From: Novosphingobium sp. Rr 2-17
GTDB lineage: Bacteria > Pseudomonadota > Alphaproteobacteria > Sphingomonadales > Sphingomonadaceae
Direction: 5' to 3'
DNA: 64,000 nucleotides
Assembly (NCBI RefSeq): GCF_000272475.1
Contig: NZ_AKFJ01000085.1
Location: 186,001-250,000, forward strand
In this document: in pieces, positions 6,981 through 14,962 of the stretch
Layout of the letters: each line of letters begins with the position of its first letter
How positions within the stretch are numbered: the first letter of the stretch is position 1
Program-made: the position numbers and the translations under genes
Notes under the pieces: model-generated
What the model was told of the DNA's origin: nothing
What the model saw: only the letters and a program-made list of their open reading frames with translations
Database searches by the model: none

Positions 6981-9716
6981 TCAAATTCCTGTCAGGAAGG
7001 TGCTGACGGTGGTATCGGCCGTCGGGGTGAGGCGGGCGAGTGCCGCTTTGTAGCTGTCAAGTTGCGCCGACTGCGCCGCGGTGAGCGCCGTAGCGTTTTT
7101 TCCGTTGGTAAGCGCGGCCTTGCCGGCATCCCAGTAGAGCGAGCGATACGCCGTCTGCGTCGTCGATATTGCGTTCTTGAGCACGGTTAGCGTCGCGGCG
7201 GCATCCTTGCTCGTTGAGAGGTTGAGAGCCTCCGTAAGCGCCAGGCCGAAATTGCCACCCGGATGTACGGTGGGAGCGCCGCGAGCAACGAGAACGGGAA
7301 CGGACAGCCGGGTCGGATCGAGTCCGAGCTTGGCGAGCGCATCCTTGCCCGGGGCGCCGGCGACCAGGGCAATCGACGATCCGGCCTTGGCATCAATGCT
7401 CAGCCCTAGCGCGCCTGCCGTGGTCGAGGCGATGACGTTGGCTTTCGAGCCGGTAATTCGGCGGATGCGATCGCCCAACGACTTCAGCGTATCGTCGGCC
7501 TCAATCACGATCTTTTGCGCCGCGCCGTCGTTGATGCGAAGCGAGAACTCATCCCCCGCACGGAGGCTGGTCTGCGCTACCAAGGTGACGGACGCCGGTG
7601 GATTGAGGACGCCGCGATGCAGGCCGAGCGCACCCAGAATGGTGTCACCGCCGATCGCAGCAGCGATCCGGACGGGTTCGGTCCGCTGCGCCGTCTGGCC
7701 GAATTGGGTAATGCTCTGCACCACGCCGGTGGCGGCGTCGAGGCGGCTGACGAACCCATCGACCGCGCCGCGTCGCGGGCCGTCCAGCGCGCCGGTGGTG
7801 CGTCCACCAACATACAATGCACCACCCATGAAGGCGACACTGTCGATCTGATCATCCTCTGCCGTTGCGAGATAGGAGGTGGCCGCGCCGCTGAGCGCGC
7901 CGTCGATGCGGCTGACGAAGCCGTCGCGACCGATACCCATTGCATTGGCCTGTGTGCCCGTGAGGGGGGTGCTCGTCGCGCCCGCGACGGCGATCGTGCC
8001 GTCGTTTGCCACGGCGATCGCGCGCGCGTCAGCTTGGCCGAGCGACAAGCTGCCGAGATCGGCGCCGAGGTCGCTCGCGCTGATCCGGCGCAGTGTGGCT
8101 TCGCCGTCGGCATTGGTCAGCGCGAGCAAATTGCCGTCACCGCCGATCGCCAGCGCAGTCACCGAATCGCTGCCGCCGCCATCGATCGTCCGGCGTTCCC
8201 TGAGTTTGCCGGTCGAATCGAGCCGCGCGATGAAGGCGTCGCCGCCATTGCTCGCCGCTTTGCCACCGACATAGACCGATCCGTCGCCGCCAACCGCGAT
8301 CGCGTGTGCGCTATCGCTTCCGAGCGAATGGACGATGGTGGCGAAGCGCTCGTCGCCAAGCGCCGAGTAGCGCGCGACTAACATGTCGCCATCGCTGCTG
8401 CCACCATCGAACGTCCCGTTGATGGTGCCCGCAACGGTCACTTCACCATTCGCCGCAACGCTGATCGCAGCACCTTGCGCGGCACCCGATGCGCCCAGGC
8501 TGCGTTGCCACACGACGGCGCCCTGACTGTCGAGTTTTGTTAGGAACAGGTCGGAGGCCCCGCTCGTCCTGTTGGCTTGCAAGTCGCCGCTGGCGGTGCC
8601 GACGGCATAGCTGAAGCCTGCGCTGTCGGTCGCGATCGCCTGTGTTGTAGTGGCGGCCTGGATTATGATCGGCGCGGCGATGGCGCCCTTTGCAGGCGCA
8701 ACCGCAGTGAGTTTGGCACGCGCGGTCGCCGCGCTATCGACAGCAGCGATCGCGCTTTCGACTTTGCGCGTCATCGTACCGGTCACGTCGTCGAAGCGCA
8801 GAATCTGCGTCTGTGCCGGAGCATTGAGCATGGTCTGGCCGCTGGCCACGACCAACGAATCGCGGGCGCCGACCTGGTCGATCGTCACCTGCTCGGCGCC
8901 ATTGGGTGCCTTGACCGAAAAGCCCCACTTGCCCGACGTCTTGTCTGGTACGAAACGCACGAGCCAGCGTGGCGTGGGATTGCCCGCATCGTCGAGCACG
9001 ACCGAGCCGTCGGGGTTGCGCAGCGGGATCGCCGCGATCGCTGCGTTGATCGCGGTCGAGATCGAATCGAGTGTGGGCGGCTGCACCGTCTGGCCCAGAT
9101 CGATATCGAACCGGTCGCTCGCGCCCGGTTTGTCGAGCGTGAAGCGCAGCGTCTCGGAACCGGTGAGTCCGGACAGTGGCGCGTCGCGCGTCTCCACGAG
9201 GCCCGCGCCGATAAATTTCAGCGGGTCGGATGGCGTGAGCGAAACCGTCGCGGCATGGCGCGTGGGGAGCGCGAACGACAGTTGGACCTTATCTGCCGGC
9301 GCCTGCCCGAGATAGGTCTGGAGATCGGCCAGTCCTTTGGCGAAGGTGGTTTGCAGCGCTATGCGTTCGGACGATGTCGTTGTCGTTCGCGCGGCGGCGG
9401 TCGCCAGCAGCTTGAGCTTATCGAGCGCTTTATATGCGGTAAAGGTGGTCTGGACGTCTACCGACCCAGCGTTACCGGTGGTGACACTGGTGTCGATGAT
9501 CGACTTCAATTGCTTGATCGCCGAGATTTGCGCGGATTGCGGGCTTTTGCTCGTCGGCTGCTTCCACGGTGGCGTGGTGGGGGCAAGCGTGAACTGCGCC
9601 TTTGCGGCGCGCACTGCGCGCGTCTCCACGGCGGGCGTAGTGCCATAGTCGCCATAGCTATTGGTTCCCGAGAGCATCGACAAGGCCGTCAGGCCGCTGG
9701 ACATATTAATCGTCAT
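6981..9716 (-). CDS. Large FlaEY-like flagellar protein with beta-propeller repeats
   Basis: The 911-residue protein sits immediately upstream of flgB in one operon. Residues about 360-660 contain repeated blade-like units (AIAVGGDGSVYVGGKAASNG, TALAIGGDGNLLALTNADGE, AIAVANDGTIAVAGATSTPL and DSVAFMGGALYVGGRTTGAL). These are typical of SBBP-type beta-propellers, flanked by phrases such as FIARLDSTGKL. N- and C-terminal regions are Ala/Thr-rich and helical, like axial-protein ends. No signal peptide is evident, so export through the flagellar apparatus is possible. Size, propeller and flagellar context recall the Caulobacter protein called FlaEY, but I infer that from memory. The exact start (9716 or 9704) is uncertain. 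Confidence 0.6.
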   Translation of the reverse strand: MTINMSSGLTALSMLSGTNSYGDYGTTPAVETRAVRAAKAQFTLAPTTPPWKQPTSKSPQSAQISAIKQLKSIIDTSVTTGNAGSVDVQTTFTAYKALDKLKLLATAAARTTTTSSERIALQTTFAKGLADLQTYLGQAPADKVQLSFALPTRHAATVSLTPSDPLKFIGAGLVETRDAPLSGLTGSETLRFTLDKPGASDRFDIDLGQTVQPPTLDSISTAINAAIAAIPLRNPDGSVVLDDAGNPTPRWLVRFVPDKTSGKWGFSVKAPNGAEQVTIDQVGARDSLVVASGQTMLNAPAQTQILRFDDVTGTMTRKVESAIAAVDSAATARAKLTAVAPAKGAIAAPIIIQAATTTQAIATDSAGFSYAVGTASGDLQANRTSGASDLFLTKLDSQGAVVWQRSLGASGAAQGAAISVAANGEVTVAGTINGTFDGGSSDGDMLVARYSALGDERFATIVHSLGSDSAHAIAVGGDGSVYVGGKAASNGGDAFIARLDSTGKLRERRTIDGGGSDSVTALAIGGDGNLLALTNADGEATLRRISASDLGADLGSLSLGQADARAIAVANDGTIAVAGATSTPLTGTQANAMGIGRDGFVSRIDGALSGAATSYLATAEDDQIDSVAFMGGALYVGGRTTGALDGPRRGAVDGFVSRLDAATGVVQSITQFGQTAQRTEPVRIAAAIGGDTILGALGLHRGVLNPPASVTLVAQTSLRAGDEFSLRINDGAAQKIVIEADDTLKSLGDRIRRITGSKANVIASTTAGALGLSIDAKAGSSIALVAGAPGKDALAKLGLDPTRLSVPVLVARGAPTVHPGGNFGLALTEALNLSTSKDAAATLTVLKNAISTTQTAYRSLYWDAGKAALTNGKNATALTAAQSAQLDSYKAALARLTPTADTTVSTFLTGI

Positions 9717-9750
9717 GTCGTTGCCGCTCCCGCTCCGCTATTCTGTTTCC

Positions 9751-9765
9751 TTCCTATAATAGAGG
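9751..9765 (+). promoter_or_regulatory. Flagellar-type promoter, fliG operon, possibly bidirectional
   Basis: TTCCTATAATAGAGG has TATAAT at 9755-9760, with the fliG ATG about 50 bases downstream. The core CCTATAATAGAGG is nearly self-complementary, and the minus-strand flaEY-like gene starts 35 bases to the left, so the same element could serve both directions. The role is inferred. Confidence 0.55.
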
Positions 9766-9810
9766 CGAACCGAGCCACGGGCGCGTGAAGGCCCGCAATA
9801 ATATGTCTGG

Positions 9811-10851
9811 ATGCCGATGACCATGATGGCACTCACCTCCCCACCGCCCGAACTTAAGAAATTGTCGGGGCAGCAGCGGGCAGCCGCGCTGATGCTCGCG
9901 CTCGGCAAGGAGCATGGCGCCCCGATCTGGGATATGCTGTCGGTGGACGAAGTCCGCGAGCTTTCGGGATGTATTGCACAGCTCGGTCGCGTGCGCTCCG
10001 AGGTGGTCGAACATCTGCTGATCCAGTTTTCTGGTGAAGTATCGAGCATGGCCTCGCTTTACGGCTCGTTCGAGACGACCGAGCGGCTGCTCGACGGCAT
10101 CCTTCCCGAGAACCGGGTCAAGGAGATCATGGAGGACATTCGCGGCCCGTCGGGACGCACGATGTGGGACAAATTGTCGAACGTCAGCGAAACGATCCTC
10201 GCGACGTACCTTAAAAACGAATATCCGCAGACCGTTGCCGTCATCCTGAGCAAGCTAAAGCCTGATCACGGTGCACGGGTACTCGCAGAGTTGCCGCGTG
10301 ACCTATCTGTCGATGTGATCTTGCGGATGTTGCGGATGGATACGGTGCAGAAGGAAGTGCTGCTTGAGGTCGAGCAGACCTTGAAAAGCGAATTCATGAG
10401 CAACCTGTCCCGCTCGCAGCGGCGCGATCCGCACGAGACGATGGCAGAAGTGTTCAACGCACTCGACCGCGCGACCGAAGAAGCAATGCTGACAGCGCTT
10501 GATGAGCGCGCGCCCGAAGCGGCCGAGCGGATCCGTGCACTGATGTTCACCTTCGAGGATCTTGGCAACCTGATGCCTTCGGCGATCGCGATGATTGTGC
10601 GCAATGCCGACAAGCGCGAGATGGCGATCGCGCTGAAGGGCGCACCGGCGGAAATTCGCCAGCTCTTCTTCGCGGGTATGACCGAGCGCTCCGCGAAGCT
10701 GATGAAAGAGGACATGGCGGGCATGGGGCCGATCCGCGCGCGCGATTGCGAGGAAGCGCAAAGCGCTCTGGTGCGGCTTGCTAAAAACCTCGCCGACAGC
10801 GGCGACATCATCCTGGTCGATCCCAAGAATGACGATGCGATGATCCTGTGA
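9811..10851 (+). CDS. fliG: Flagellar motor switch protein FliG
   Basis: FliG sits on the MS-ring and receives torque from the stators. The 346-residue protein has the N-terminal FliF-binding part (LSGQQRAAALMLALGKEHG) and the middle domain with NEYPQTVAVILSKL, the counterpart of the EHPQ motif. The C-terminal torque helix region follows (IRALMFTFEDLGNLMPSAIA, then RNADKREMAIALKGAP). Several in-frame ATGs lie close together at the start, so the exact N-terminus is uncertain by a few residues. fliH follows after 35 bases and then fliF; the usual order puts fliF before fliG. Confidence 0.94.
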   Translation: MPMTMMALTSPPPELKKLSGQQRAAALMLALGKEHGAPIWDMLSVDEVRELSGCIAQLGRVRSEVVEHLLIQFSGEVSSMASLYGSFETTERLLDGILPENRVKEIMEDIRGPSGRTMWDKLSNVSETILATYLKNEYPQTVAVILSKLKPDHGARVLAELPRDLSVDVILRMLRMDTVQKEVLLEVEQTLKSEFMSNLSRSQRRDPHETMAEVFNALDRATEEAMLTALDERAPEAAERIRALMFTFEDLGNLMPSAIAMIVRNADKREMAIALKGAPAEIRQLFFAGMTERSAKLMKEDMAGMGPIRARDCEEAQSALVRLAKNLADSGDIILVDPKNDDAMIL

Positions 10852-10886
10852 TGTCCAGACCGCGCACCCGAGGGTAACCGACCGAC

Positions 10887-11552
10887 ATGCCTGTCCACGC
10901 CACGCCCTTTGCGTTCGACCGAGTCTTCACGCTGCCCAAGGTGGGCGAGGTGGTGCCCGATGCCGCGCTCGAGGTGATCACGCTGCGCGACGAACTCGAG
11001 CGGCTGAAGCAGCAGTTCGAGACGAGCATCGAAGTCGCGCGCGCCGATGGCTTCGAAGCCGGTCTGGCGCAGGCGCGGGGTGAAACCGCAGTGGCGCTGC
11101 TGGCGGCAACCGATGCGCTGCACGCCTCAATCGAGGCGGTCGAGGATGAATATGCCGCGATCGAGCAACGGCTGTCCAAGGTCGCCGCCGACGTTGCGAT
11201 GGCGGCGGCGGAGGCGCTCGCCGCGCAGGAGATCGAGGCCAATCCGGCCCGCGCGATCGACAAGGCGATCAGTCGCGTGCTGCTGCAGGTGGCCCGTGGG
11301 CAAGAGCTGTACATCCATGTTAATCCTGCCTTGCTCGAACAAATGGAGGCGCTTCTCGTCGAGCGCCAGTCCCGCGACCGACGGCGCCTGTCGCTGAAAC
11401 TGCTCGCGGATCCCGCGCTCGCGATCGGTGACGCGGTGATCGCATGGGAGCAAGGCGGGCTCGCGCTGAACGCGGCGGCCCGGCGCGCGGCCATCCGGGC
11501 CGAACTGGGGCTGCCCGCGCCCGGCGAAGAAGTCGCCGCACTCCCAGCCTGA
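10887..11552 (+). CDS. fliH: Flagellar export ATPase regulator FliH
   Basis: FliH binds the ATPase FliI and links it to the C-ring. The 221-residue protein has an N-terminal region followed by a long Glu/Arg-rich helix (VITLRDELERLKQQFETSIE, then a GFEAGLAQARGE turn). The C-terminal domain contains LLQVARGQELYIHVNPALLE and ALNAAARRAAIRAELG. FliH is weakly conserved, but this pattern and its place after fliG are standard. The partner fliI is distant, at 35213. Confidence 0.85.
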   Translation: MPVHATPFAFDRVFTLPKVGEVVPDAALEVITLRDELERLKQQFETSIEVARADGFEAGLAQARGETAVALLAATDALHASIEAVEDEYAAIEQRLSKVAADVAMAAAEALAAQEIEANPARAIDKAISRVLLQVARGQELYIHVNPALLEQMEALLVERQSRDRRRLSLKLLADPALAIGDAVIAWEQGGLALNAAARRAAIRAELGLPAPGEEVAALPA

Positions 11553-11554
11553 CC

Positions 11555-11603
11555 GGCAAAAATTTCCTACCGGCAAATTATTCCGGAAACCTTGTCCTAT
11601 AGT
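11555..11603 (+). promoter_or_regulatory. fliF promoter with three tandem GGMAA-N3-TTKCC-like sites
   Basis: Three 13-mers follow one another: GGCAAAAATTTCC (11555-11567), GGCAAATTATTCC (11572-11584) and GGAAACCTTGTCC (11585-11597). The last abuts TATAGT (11598-11603), 45 bases before the fliF start codon. The first and third deviate from perfect dyads by one base, the second by two. The array would suit cooperative binding of a regulator. In Caulobacter, FlbD controls fliF from a site overlapping its promoter. Confidence 0.55.
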
Positions 11604-11647
11604 GAATAGGAAGGGTCCGAGCCCTGATTGCAACACTGGGGCCGATC

Positions 11648-13264
11648 TTGAACGGATTGCGGAATTTCATCGCACAGCTTGGTACACGCCGGTTGATGAT
11701 CATGGCGGGTGTCGCGCTGGGGCTGCTCGGCGTACTCGGCGCGGTCGCCTTGCGCCGGACCTCGAACGAGATGGGGTTTCTGTATACCGATCTTGATCCA
11801 TCCGTGGCCCAGTCGATCACCGCCAAGCTCACCGCACAGAACATCCCGTTCCAGCTCTCCGCCGACGGTAGCTCGATCATGGCCCCGCAGGAAAAGCTGG
11901 CGGAGTTGCGCATGGCGATGGCCGCCGACAAATTGAGCGGCAAGGTCGGCTATGACGTGCTTGATGCAGAGGAACCGTTTGGTGTCTCGTCGTCGCGAGC
12001 ACGAATGAACGAGACCCGCGCGATCGAGGGCGAGCTCGAGAAGTCGATCCAGAGCCTCGACACCGTCACGCGTGCTCGCGTCCATATAGTCATGCCCGAA
12101 CGTACGATGTTCAGCGCGGAATCGCGCAAGGCAACCGCCGGGGTGACGGTCAAGACCAATGGGCGCTTGCCCGCGAGCGCGGTCCAGGCGATCCGCTATC
12201 TGGTTGCCTCGTCAGTTCCTGAATTGTCGGCGGATCAGGTATCGATCGTAGACCAGACCGGCGCGTTGCTGGCGCGGGCGGGCGAGGCCGACGAGGCTAG
12301 CTCAGCGCAGGCCGATGACCGCGAGACTGGCATCGAGATGCGGATGCGCAACCAGATCGAGACGATGCTCGAGCCGATCGTCGGGGCCGGCAAGGTCCGC
12401 GCGGAAGTGTCGGCGCAGGTCGGTCGTGATCAGACACGCGAAGAGACCAACGTCTTCGATCCAGACAAGCAGGTGATCGGCCGCCAGATCACGGTCGAGA
12501 GCGGCGATCAGAGCAACGAGAATTCCGCCGCCGCGCCGGGCGCGACCGTCGGCGCGCAACTCCCCGAAAACCAAGGGCTTGGTGCCAATGGTGGGCTCGG
12601 CGGCGACACGCGCAAGTCGGCGCGCAACGAGACTTCGGAGGACACGACCTACGAGAACAGCCAGACGCGCACCGTCACGGTGCGGTCGCCCGGCAAGCTC
12701 GCGCGGCTGACCGTCGCGGTGATGATCGATGGCGGTAAGAAGGGCCTGCCTGCCCCCGAAATCGCCCGGCTTACTCGGCTGGTGCAAAACGCGGTCGGCT
12801 TCGATGCCGCGCGCGGGGATAGCGTCATCGTTGAGAGCATGGCTTTCACCGCGGTCGATCCGCTTGCCGACAGCAAGCCCGGCTGGTTCGACTGGGTCTC
12901 AAGCGATCAATTGTTCGGGCTGCTCAAGCTGATCGTGATCGCGGCGGTTGGGTTGATTGCGCTCAAGATGCTGCGACCCAAGGTTTCGCCGGGGCAAGCT
13001 GCTGAGGACGCACGCTTGCTCACCTTACAAAGCAATGAAACGCAGGCGCTCGCGGCGCGTGCCGCGGAGGGCGATCCAGCCGCGCTGTTGCAGATCGAGG
13101 CAATGCGCGAAGCGGGCGGTGATACCGGACTTCTGGACCAGGAAATTGCGCTCGCGCAGGTCGACGGCCGGATCAAGCTATCGACACTCAAGAAAATCGG
13201 CGACGCGATTTCGGACAATCCGGCCGAATCCGCTTCGGTGATCCGCCAATGGATGAACTCATAA
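11648..13264 (+). CDS. fliF: Flagellar MS-ring protein FliF
   Basis: FliF builds the MS-ring in the inner membrane. The 538-residue protein has two membrane segments, at about residues 17-35 (MIMAGVALGLLGVLGAVAL) and 422-440 (LLKLIVIAAVGLIALKML). Between them are ring-building motifs such as FLYTDLDPSVAQSITAKL and ARVHIVMPERTMFSAE. The C-terminal tail that binds FliG follows. The start is taken as TTG with GGGG seven bases upstream; no ATG is available before a stop at 11603. It shares an operon with fliN2, flbD and flhA. Confidence 0.94.
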   Translation: MNGLRNFIAQLGTRRLMIMAGVALGLLGVLGAVALRRTSNEMGFLYTDLDPSVAQSITAKLTAQNIPFQLSADGSSIMAPQEKLAELRMAMAADKLSGKVGYDVLDAEEPFGVSSSRARMNETRAIEGELEKSIQSLDTVTRARVHIVMPERTMFSAESRKATAGVTVKTNGRLPASAVQAIRYLVASSVPELSADQVSIVDQTGALLARAGEADEASSAQADDRETGIEMRMRNQIETMLEPIVGAGKVRAEVSAQVGRDQTREETNVFDPDKQVIGRQITVESGDQSNENSAAAPGATVGAQLPENQGLGANGGLGGDTRKSARNETSEDTTYENSQTRTVTVRSPGKLARLTVAVMIDGGKKGLPAPEIARLTRLVQNAVGFDAARGDSVIVESMAFTAVDPLADSKPGWFDWVSSDQLFGLLKLIVIAAVGLIALKMLRPKVSPGQAAEDARLLTLQSNETQALAARAAEGDPAALLQIEAMREAGGDTGLLDQEIALAQVDGRIKLSTLKKIGDAISDNPAESASVIRQWMNS

Positions 13265-13638
13265 TGGATTTTTCGCCCATGGATATCGAACCGCGCAACG
13301 TGGCGCAGGCGCGTGATGCCGCGTCAGATGACCAGTTTCCACACTTTGAGGATTTCGACGCGACCGGTGATCTGGGCATGCCCGTCGCTGACGCGCTTTC
13401 GAGCCTGCAGGCGGTTCACGACGTGCCGGTCACGGTTCAGGCGGTGCTAGGCCGAGCCCGGATCGCGATCGGGGCGCTGATGCAGCTCAAGGAGAATGCC
13501 GTGATCGAACTCGATCGCCGCGTTGGCGAGCCTGTCGATATCTTCGTCAACAATCGGCTGATTGCGCGCGGCGAAGTCGTGCTGATCGACAATGCGCTCG
13601 GCGTGACGCTGACCGAAATTGTCCGGCAGGAGCGCTGA
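13264..13638 (+). CDS. fliN: Second FliN-type motor switch protein
   Basis: This 124-residue protein has an acidic N-terminal extension (ASDDQFPHFEDFDATGDLGM). A SpoA/FliN domain follows: VPVTVQAVLGRARIAIGALM, then RVGEPVDIFVNNRLIARGEV and VTLTEIV. The ATG at 13264 overlaps the fliF stop (TAATG). A second, shorter FliN is encoded at 654-890. The form with the extension, located after fliF, matches the usual alphaproteobacterial fliF-fliN-flbD order; the short one may be a paralogue joining the same ring or an export-associated complex. Confidence 0.88.
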   Translation: MDFSPMDIEPRNVAQARDAASDDQFPHFEDFDATGDLGMPVADALSSLQAVHDVPVTVQAVLGRARIAIGALMQLKENAVIELDRRVGEPVDIFVNNRLIARGEVVLIDNALGVTLTEIVRQER

Positions 13639-13639
13639 C

Positions 13640-14962
13640 GTGCTGTATCCGACAGGCCCCGTTCACTTGCTTCTGGTCGGGGCGCCGCACGGTGCCTTTC
13701 AGCTTGCAGCCGACATGGCGCGGGACTCAGGCGCGCAGGTCATACTCGCCGAAAGCACGACGGCGGCGTTCGCCACGCTGCGCGATGTCGGCGGTGATAT
13801 CGTCATGATCGATATCGAGCAGGACGTTGCCGGGTTCATCGCGCAATTGCGGCTGGAGCGGATCGCGATACCGGTGCTCGCCTGCGGAATCGAAGCGTCC
13901 GCCGATCGCGCGGTTGCCGCAATCCGCGCGGGCGCGCGCGATTATGTTCCGCTCCCCCCGCATGCCGAACTGATCGCGGCAGTTTTGCTCTCGGTGGTGA
14001 ACTATGGCACGCGCATGGTCGGCAGCGATCCGGCGTTTGCCCACGCCACCGCGCGGGCGCTGGCGATGGCATCGTCGAACGCGCCGCTGCTGATCGCCGG
14101 GCCTTCTGGGTGCGGGAAGGAGATTCTGGCACGCACCGTTCATGGCGCGTCGGGTCGTCGCGGGCGCTGCCTCGTCGTCGAGTGCGCCGGGGTCAGCGAT
14201 GACATGCTGACATCCGAACTATTCGGCCATGCGGCGGGTGCATTTGCCGGAGCGGTCGCCCGGCGGCGCGGACGTATCGAGGAAGCCAGCGACGGGACGA
14301 TCGTGTTGCGCGATGTCGAGGCGCTTTCCGCCGGGTTGCAGGTGCGGCTGCTGGCAGTGCTGCAGGAGCAGGGCGCTGCGCAGGGTGGCGTTGGCCACGT
14401 TCCGCTCGGCGCGCGGATCGTCGCCAGCACCGCGACCGATCTCGACCGCGCGGTCGCCGCGGGCCGGTTCAACCCCAATCTCCTCGCTCGGATCGGCTTG
14501 GTTAGGATTGTCGTGCCGCCGCTGCGCGCCCGACCGAGCGACATTGGCCCGCTCGCAAACTACTTTGCCGAACGCTTCGCGCTGGCGAACGACCTGCCGG
14601 TGCGCGGATTCGATCCAGCGGCCAGCCTTATGCTCGAACGGCATGACTGGCCCGGCAATGTGCGCGAACTCGAGGATACGATCCACCGCGCTGTCCTGTT
14701 CAATCGCGGCGAGCGGATCACCGCCGACGCCATCGTAACCGCCGACGGGCGGCCGCTCGGTGCCGCTCCGCCGGTTTCTGGTGATCCCTTCGTTGCGCGG
14801 ACGGTTGAGGATGTCGAGCGCGACCTTATCCTGCAAACACTGCAGCACTGTCGCGGTAACCGCACATCGGCTTCGACCATTCTCGGCATTTCGGTGCGCA
14901 CGATGCGCAACAAGCTGCGGGCCTTCATCGAGGCCGGAATTCCCGTAGAGCCGGCTTCATGA
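13640..14962 (+). CDS. flbD: FlbD-type regulator with degenerate sigma-54 AAA+ domain
   Basis: FlbD in Caulobacter activates sigma-54 flagellar promoters and represses early ones. The 440-residue protein has a receiver-like N-terminus, an AAA+ core from about residue 130, and a C-terminal Fis-type HTH (HCRGNRTSASTILGISVRTM). Walker A is intact (GPSGCGKE), as is WPGNVREL. The loop expected to read GAFTGA reads GAFAGA. The Walker B region expected as GTLFLDE reads GTIVLRDV, so the magnesium-coordinating Asp is Arg. These losses suggest it cannot activate sigma-54 in the usual way. The GTG start has AGGAG seven bases upstream. It lies between fliN and flhA, whose ATG overlaps its stop. Confidence 0.82.
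   Translation: MLYPTGPVHLLLVGAPHGAFQLAADMARDSGAQVILAESTTAAFATLRDVGGDIVMIDIEQDVAGFIAQLRLERIAIPVLACGIEASADRAVAAIRAGARDYVPLPPHAELIAAVLLSVVNYGTRMVGSDPAFAHATARALAMASSNAPLLIAGPSGCGKEILARTVHGASGRRGRCLVVECAGVSDDMLTSELFGHAAGAFAGAVARRRGRIEEASDGTIVLRDVEALSAGLQVRLLAVLQEQGAAQGGVGHVPLGARIVASTATDLDRAVAAGRFNPNLLARIGLVRIVVPPLRARPSDIGPLANYFAERFALANDLPVRGFDPAASLMLERHDWPGNVRELEDTIHRAVLFNRGERITADAIVTADGRPLGAAPPVSGDPFVARTVEDVERDLILQTLQHCRGNRTSASTILGISVRTMRNKLRAFIEAGIPVEPAS

Noticed and set aside
8577..9788. Open frame of 403 codons on the plus strand
   Set aside because: It is antisense to the beta-propeller protein, whose repeats and codon pattern are coherent.
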